Notes under the pieces: generated by a model
Databases searched by the model: none
What the model saw: the letters and a program-made list of their open reading frames with translations, nothing else
Told to the model about the DNA's origin: nothing
In this document: positions 60,762-64,000 of the stretch, piece by piece
Numbering within the stretch: the stretch's first letter is position 1
Layout: each line of letters starts with the position of its first letter
Assembly: GCF_010882175.1 (NCBI RefSeq)
Contig: NZ_WKLH01000003.1
Location: forward strand, 682,001-746,000
Direction: 5' to 3'
DNA from: Mangrovibacterium lignilyticum
Lineage (GTDB): Bacteria; Bacteroidota; Bacteroidia; Bacteroidales; Prolixibacteraceae
DNA length: 64,000 nt
Translations under genes and position numbers: made by a program

Positions 60762-63398
60762 TTACTGAATTTTCAAACTGATTCGAAAGCCGGTTTCTGT
60801 TTGATGCCAGTCGTTTATACCGAAATTAAATTCAACGTCGAACAGGAAGAAAATGTCATTCAACCCGTAACTGAACTCACAGTACTTCGAAACGGACTCG
60901 CTCGTGTAAAAATGAAACTTCAGTTTTTCGCTGATTAACGTTTGATTGACGAAGGGCAAACGGGTGAGCAGAAACTTGTCGAAAGTTAAAGCGGCGTGCG
61001 CTTCGAGGTAATGTTTTTTGCTGAACAAGTTGTAATAGCCGTGCAACGCAAACGATTCATCCGGGTTCGATAAGGTCAGCCACTGATCGTTCGATTTCAC
61101 AAAACTGTAATCAGCAGCGTAGAGTCTTTTTTTGTTGACGTACTGACCTGCGCTAACGGAATAGCTGAGTTGATCGTTGAAGCCAATTTCAAGCTTCTGA
61201 TTCACTCCCAAGTTGAGCAAGTCGTAGTCCACATCACTTCCGCCGATAGTTTTCAGCCCTTTGCGGTAGTTTAAGTTGAAGGTTGGATAGCTACTGTTGG
61301 CCGGATATTTCACATGTTGGCGAATGCGGTAGCGCTGCCTTGGCGTGTAGGTCAGGCCTAGCCGGACGCTGGCCGACTGGTGGTTTTCCACCTGCCACGC
61401 CTCCAAGCCCGAAATTGCCGGGACATTTTCGGTGAAATCCCGTTTATTGGAGGCAATAAATGTGTATCCTGAATAATTCTGAACGGCTAGTCGGTCGGCG
61501 TATTCGAGCTCGGCGTTCAGCACAAGCCCGTTGGTTAGTTCGGTCGAGCCGTTGAGCCGGAAGAATCGTTTTTCGTAAAACTTCTGAAAGTTTCGCTCCA
61601 TCAAAAGGGCATAAATAGCGTACTCCATATTGCTGATGCCTTTACTTCCTTTAAAGTCTTCGAGGGTTCGTCCTCCCTGCAGACCGAGCCACTGTTGTTT
61701 GATACCATTCAGTCGGTAGCGAAGGTTTCCGTCAGCATAAACCGTTTTGCGGGAAAAAGCGTAACTCACCGAGCTGTTAATCTGCAGCGCGTGGCCCAGC
61801 GTATCGTTCCGACCGAAGGACAAAGGCAAGCGGTAGCTAAAGCCGTCAACGGTTGTGAAGTTGATTCCTTTAGGATTGATGATACCGGGAACTGCCAGCC
61901 ATGATCTACTTTTACTCGAATCGTTCCCATAAGTATAGGTGCGGCCAAAAGCCAGATCGGCGAGTTTGAATTTCGTTTGGGCATCCTGAATGGAATCCTG
62001 GTATTCAGGGGTGCTCTGTTTTGCCACGATGGAATCTTTCAGTCCAAATTCTGTCGATTCTTTTTCAGTCAGCGGAATTGGGCGAAGCTCAGCCCAGTAG
62101 GTCGAGTCGTTGTTAACGGCTTTGCCGGTCACTTTGATTCGTTCCGGAATCTCCAATGGTTCGGGAGGCAACGAATGTTGGGTCTCCTGATCCATCAGCT
62201 TTTCCAGTTTGTACATTTCCCGGGTCGAGAGATCTTCTTTCTTCAGTAACTCGTTGATTTTTTGCTGGTCTTTCGAAGCGGGTTTCTCAACTTCCTGTAC
62301 CACCGATTTTGTCTCTGTTAACGAATCGAGGAAGGCACTTTCGTCCTGAACATCCTGGTTCAGCCGGTCTAAAAATGAATGGTCCAGTTTGTCGTTCAGC
62401 TGAATTTCATAATCAGAAACTGACGCGACATAGTCGTAGTTCAACCCGAAGCCCAAAGCGCTGACATCCATTTTAAAGTCGAAGCCGGTGGGCATCCAGG
62501 TGTTTTCATCAACCAGTGAATACATTTGGCGCATGCTCACATCAACCATCGGCATCGAGAAATCGAGGTCCGCCGAATGGACATTCCAATAGGCATCGAC
62601 AATGTTGATGGTGCCTTCGAAAACACCTTTTCCCTTCACCCTTGGAATGACTTTCACCTGGTTGATCAGCCGACCCTGGTCTTCAAAAACACCAAGCAGT
62701 TCAAAGCGGTAAGTTCGCATCGCTTGTCTTCCCACGGGTGAAACAAGGCCGTATTCATCGACATTGTACAAATTCGTAGTGATCATTTGCATGGGGTCGG
62801 TGCTGTTGTCCTCGCCCGACGAACGCATGGCAATGACCTGTTGATCGAGCTTGTCGGGCTGTTCGAAACGGATCTTGTTGATCGATTCCGTCACAAACGG
62901 TTTATCTTTTTCGATGCCCTCTTTTTCCATCTTCGTTTTAAACAGGCCCGGAACTTTGTAGACCACGCCGGTTCCTTTCAAGTAGACTTTACACGCGTAG
63001 CTTGCCACCTGTTTTTCGTAATAGGGAGCCATGGCAATGGCGTGTCGCATGACGTAATACGCCGGGTCTTCACCCGAGGCCAGCACTTTGATTTCGCTCA
63101 ACCGGACATTCTGCGGCTGCAGCGTGATCGCGAGTTCCCTGAACGCGGTATTGATGAGGACTTTTTTGTTGACGGATTGGTAGCCGATGTATTGAAACAG
63201 GATTTCCCATTCACCTTTGGGAAGTTTCAGCTCGAAGAGACCATCGATATTGGAGGTGGTTCCGGTTTTAAGCGCCGGCACATAGATGTTGGCGTAGGCG
63301 ACGGCCTGTTTGTTGGAATCGGTGATGGTACCGCGGATGCCCTGGGCAAACAGGGTAGCTGAAAGACACACAAACAAAAAGGTGAAAAATGGTTTCAT
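60762..63398 (-). CDS. DUF5686 and carboxypeptidase-regulatory-like domain outer membrane protein
   Basis: The 878-residue protein has a signal peptide (FFTFLFVCLSATLFAQ) and an N-terminal carboxypeptidase-regulatory-like domain (IRGTITDSNKQAVAYANIYV). A long DUF5686 body follows, including a conserved MRHAIAMAPYYEKQVASYACKVYLKGTG stretch split over residues ~115-143, and a beta-barrel-like C-terminus. The family is common in Bacteroidota and resembles TonB-linked barrels without a plug. Its function is unknown. The gap to the AmpG-like gene is 58 bp, so co-transcription is possible. Confidence 0.88.
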   Translation of the reverse strand: MKPFFTFLFVCLSATLFAQGIRGTITDSNKQAVAYANIYVPALKTGTTSNIDGLFELKLPKGEWEILFQYIGYQSVNKKVLINTAFRELAITLQPQNVRLSEIKVLASGEDPAYYVMRHAIAMAPYYEKQVASYACKVYLKGTGVVYKVPGLFKTKMEKEGIEKDKPFVTESINKIRFEQPDKLDQQVIAMRSSGEDNSTDPMQMITTNLYNVDEYGLVSPVGRQAMRTYRFELLGVFEDQGRLINQVKVIPRVKGKGVFEGTINIVDAYWNVHSADLDFSMPMVDVSMRQMYSLVDENTWMPTGFDFKMDVSALGFGLNYDYVASVSDYEIQLNDKLDHSFLDRLNQDVQDESAFLDSLTETKSVVQEVEKPASKDQQKINELLKKEDLSTREMYKLEKLMDQETQHSLPPEPLEIPERIKVTGKAVNNDSTYWAELRPIPLTEKESTEFGLKDSIVAKQSTPEYQDSIQDAQTKFKLADLAFGRTYTYGNDSSKSRSWLAVPGIINPKGINFTTVDGFSYRLPLSFGRNDTLGHALQINSSVSYAFSRKTVYADGNLRYRLNGIKQQWLGLQGGRTLEDFKGSKGISNMEYAIYALLMERNFQKFYEKRFFRLNGSTELTNGLVLNAELEYADRLAVQNYSGYTFIASNKRDFTENVPAISGLEAWQVENHQSASVRLGLTYTPRQRYRIRQHVKYPANSSYPTFNLNYRKGLKTIGGSDVDYDLLNLGVNQKLEIGFNDQLSYSVSAGQYVNKKRLYAADYSFVKSNDQWLTLSNPDESFALHGYYNLFSKKHYLEAHAALTFDKFLLTRLPFVNQTLISEKLKFHFYTSESVSKYCEFSYGLNDIFFLFDVEFNFGINDWHQTETGFRISLKIQ

Positions 63399-63482
63399 GG
63401 CAAAATGATCGGTTTTGTATGCAATTTATGATAAACGATCGTATTGACCATGTTAACCGGACTTAAAACCACTTCGGCGGTG

Positions 63483-64000
63483 TCAGTATTTTTTCACCAA
63501 TTGGGCTCCTCTGAAATAATGTTCCAAAATTTGTTGGTAGCTGTAGCCTTTTTCGCCCATAACTGCCGCACCGATTTGGCACAGGCCAACACCATGTCCC
63601 CAGCCAGCTCCGGTGAGGATAAATTTTTGCGGGATTCCAGTTTGAATGTCCCGGTGATCGATCACAAAAGCGGAACTGTATAAGTGCGAGCTTGACAATG
63701 CCCGGCGGATTTCCAGTTCCTTGCCAATGGTCATCGTGCGTTTACTTCCGGTAATTTTCAGCTTGATTATCCGTCCCGAATGGCCTCGGCTGATAGCCTC
63801 CAGTTGAATGATTTCACCGAAATCGATTCCGGTGCGATTCTGAATTAAGCTTTTCAGTTCGTCTTGGGAATAAGTGACTTTCCAGCGATAGAAATCCTGT
63901 GTCTTCTGGTCGAAGTCGGGGAGGACCTGCGACAAAACCTGTTGGTCGGTGGTGTTGCAAAAGGCACCGGGTGATGTTCTGATCCAGCTTTCCGCTTCCT
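63483..64000 (-). CDS. SpoIID/LytB domain protein, C-terminal part (cut by window end)
   Basis: The reading frame continues to the window edge with sequence matching the family upstream of the internal TTG at 63935 ([11 protein letters not shown]), so the true start lies beyond 64000. The visible ~172 residues contain the SpoIID core: [52 protein letters not shown] and the terminal [16 protein letters not shown]. SpoIID-type enzymes are lytic transglycosylases acting on peptidoglycan lacking stem peptides; non-sporulating bacteria use homologues in wall turnover. It lies 84 bp upstream of the DUF5686 gene. Confidence 0.88.
   Translation of the reverse strand, partial: EAESWIRTSPGAFCNTTDQQVLSQVLPDFDQKTQDFYRWKVTYSQDELKSLIQNRTGIDFGEIIQLEAISRGHSGRIIKLKITGSKRTMTIGKELEIRRALSSSHLYSSAFVIDHRDIQTGIPQKFILTGAGWGHGVGLCQIGAAVMGEKGYSYQQILEHYFRGAQLVKKY

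Overview
The window looks like a chromosomal segment of a Bacteroidota bacterium, probably from the Marinilabiliales/Prolixibacteraceae side of the phylum (inference, not proven by a marker gene). The evidence is a MurF-alanine racemase fusion, a GldB lipoprotein, an HU-like protein of the Bacteroidota type, TonB-linked beta-barrels with carboxypeptidase-regulatory plugs, a DUF5686 protein, AmpG, promoters of the TTTG/TAnnTTTG type and an almost complete lack of Shine-Dalgarno sequences.

Layout. 1-9.4 kb: end of murF-alr, a 41-bp phased repeat array, a PlsC-like acyltransferase, then a sulfur-flavoured group (LysR regulator, YeiH exporter, four-module flavoprotein/rhodanese/TusA/DsrE enzyme), a DUF1080 protein and an MscS channel. 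9.6-14.8 kb: a three-gene AmmeMemoRadiSam cluster (Memo-AMMECR1 fusion, membrane spermidine-synthase-like protein, radical SAM enzyme). 14.9-19.7 kb: SMUG2-like glycosylase, polyphosphate glucokinase-like ROK kinase, GNAT, PhnA, HU-like protein, a 22-bp phased array and a lipoprotein.

19.8-35.2 kb (minus strand): the main novelty candidate, a seven-gene export operon. In transcription order it holds an ABC ATPase, an ABC-2 permease fused to a degenerate M1-peptidase-like region and a golvesin-like C-terminus, a TolC-like channel, an RND adaptor, an RND pump, a second RND pump fused to a complete ABC ATPase, and a second ABC-2 permease. Gene ends are tightly spaced or overlap, so RND and ABC machinery appear to be made as one hybrid envelope machine.

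35.8-51.7 kb: MscS channel; a divergent pair made of an exported protein and a two-component system with four helically spaced GTTAA boxes between them; a PagL-like deacylase; gldB; an exported protein with a duplicated domain; an outer-membrane barrel; nadE; a Crp/Fnr regulator; a Tat-exported Gfo/Idh/MocA oxidoreductase; ppnP; an orphan promoter-terminator unit that looks like a small RNA; and a BlaI/BlaR1-like pair with dyad operators.

51.7-56.5 kb is an accessory region. It starts with a 21-bp phased array, followed by a small array of AT-rich gene cassettes. The cassettes are separated by ~280-295 bp repeats whose ends resemble integron attC core sites and whose body ends in a canonical 34-nt group II intron domain V plus a domain VI-like hairpin. 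No integrase or reverse transcriptase is present. 56.7-64 kb (minus strand) returns to ordinary envelope genes: TonB-type barrel, AmpG-like MFS, DUF5686 protein and the 3' part of a SpoIID-domain gene cut by the window edge.

Limits: all family calls come from reading motifs by eye; no database search was run. Promoters and operators are consensus matches only.
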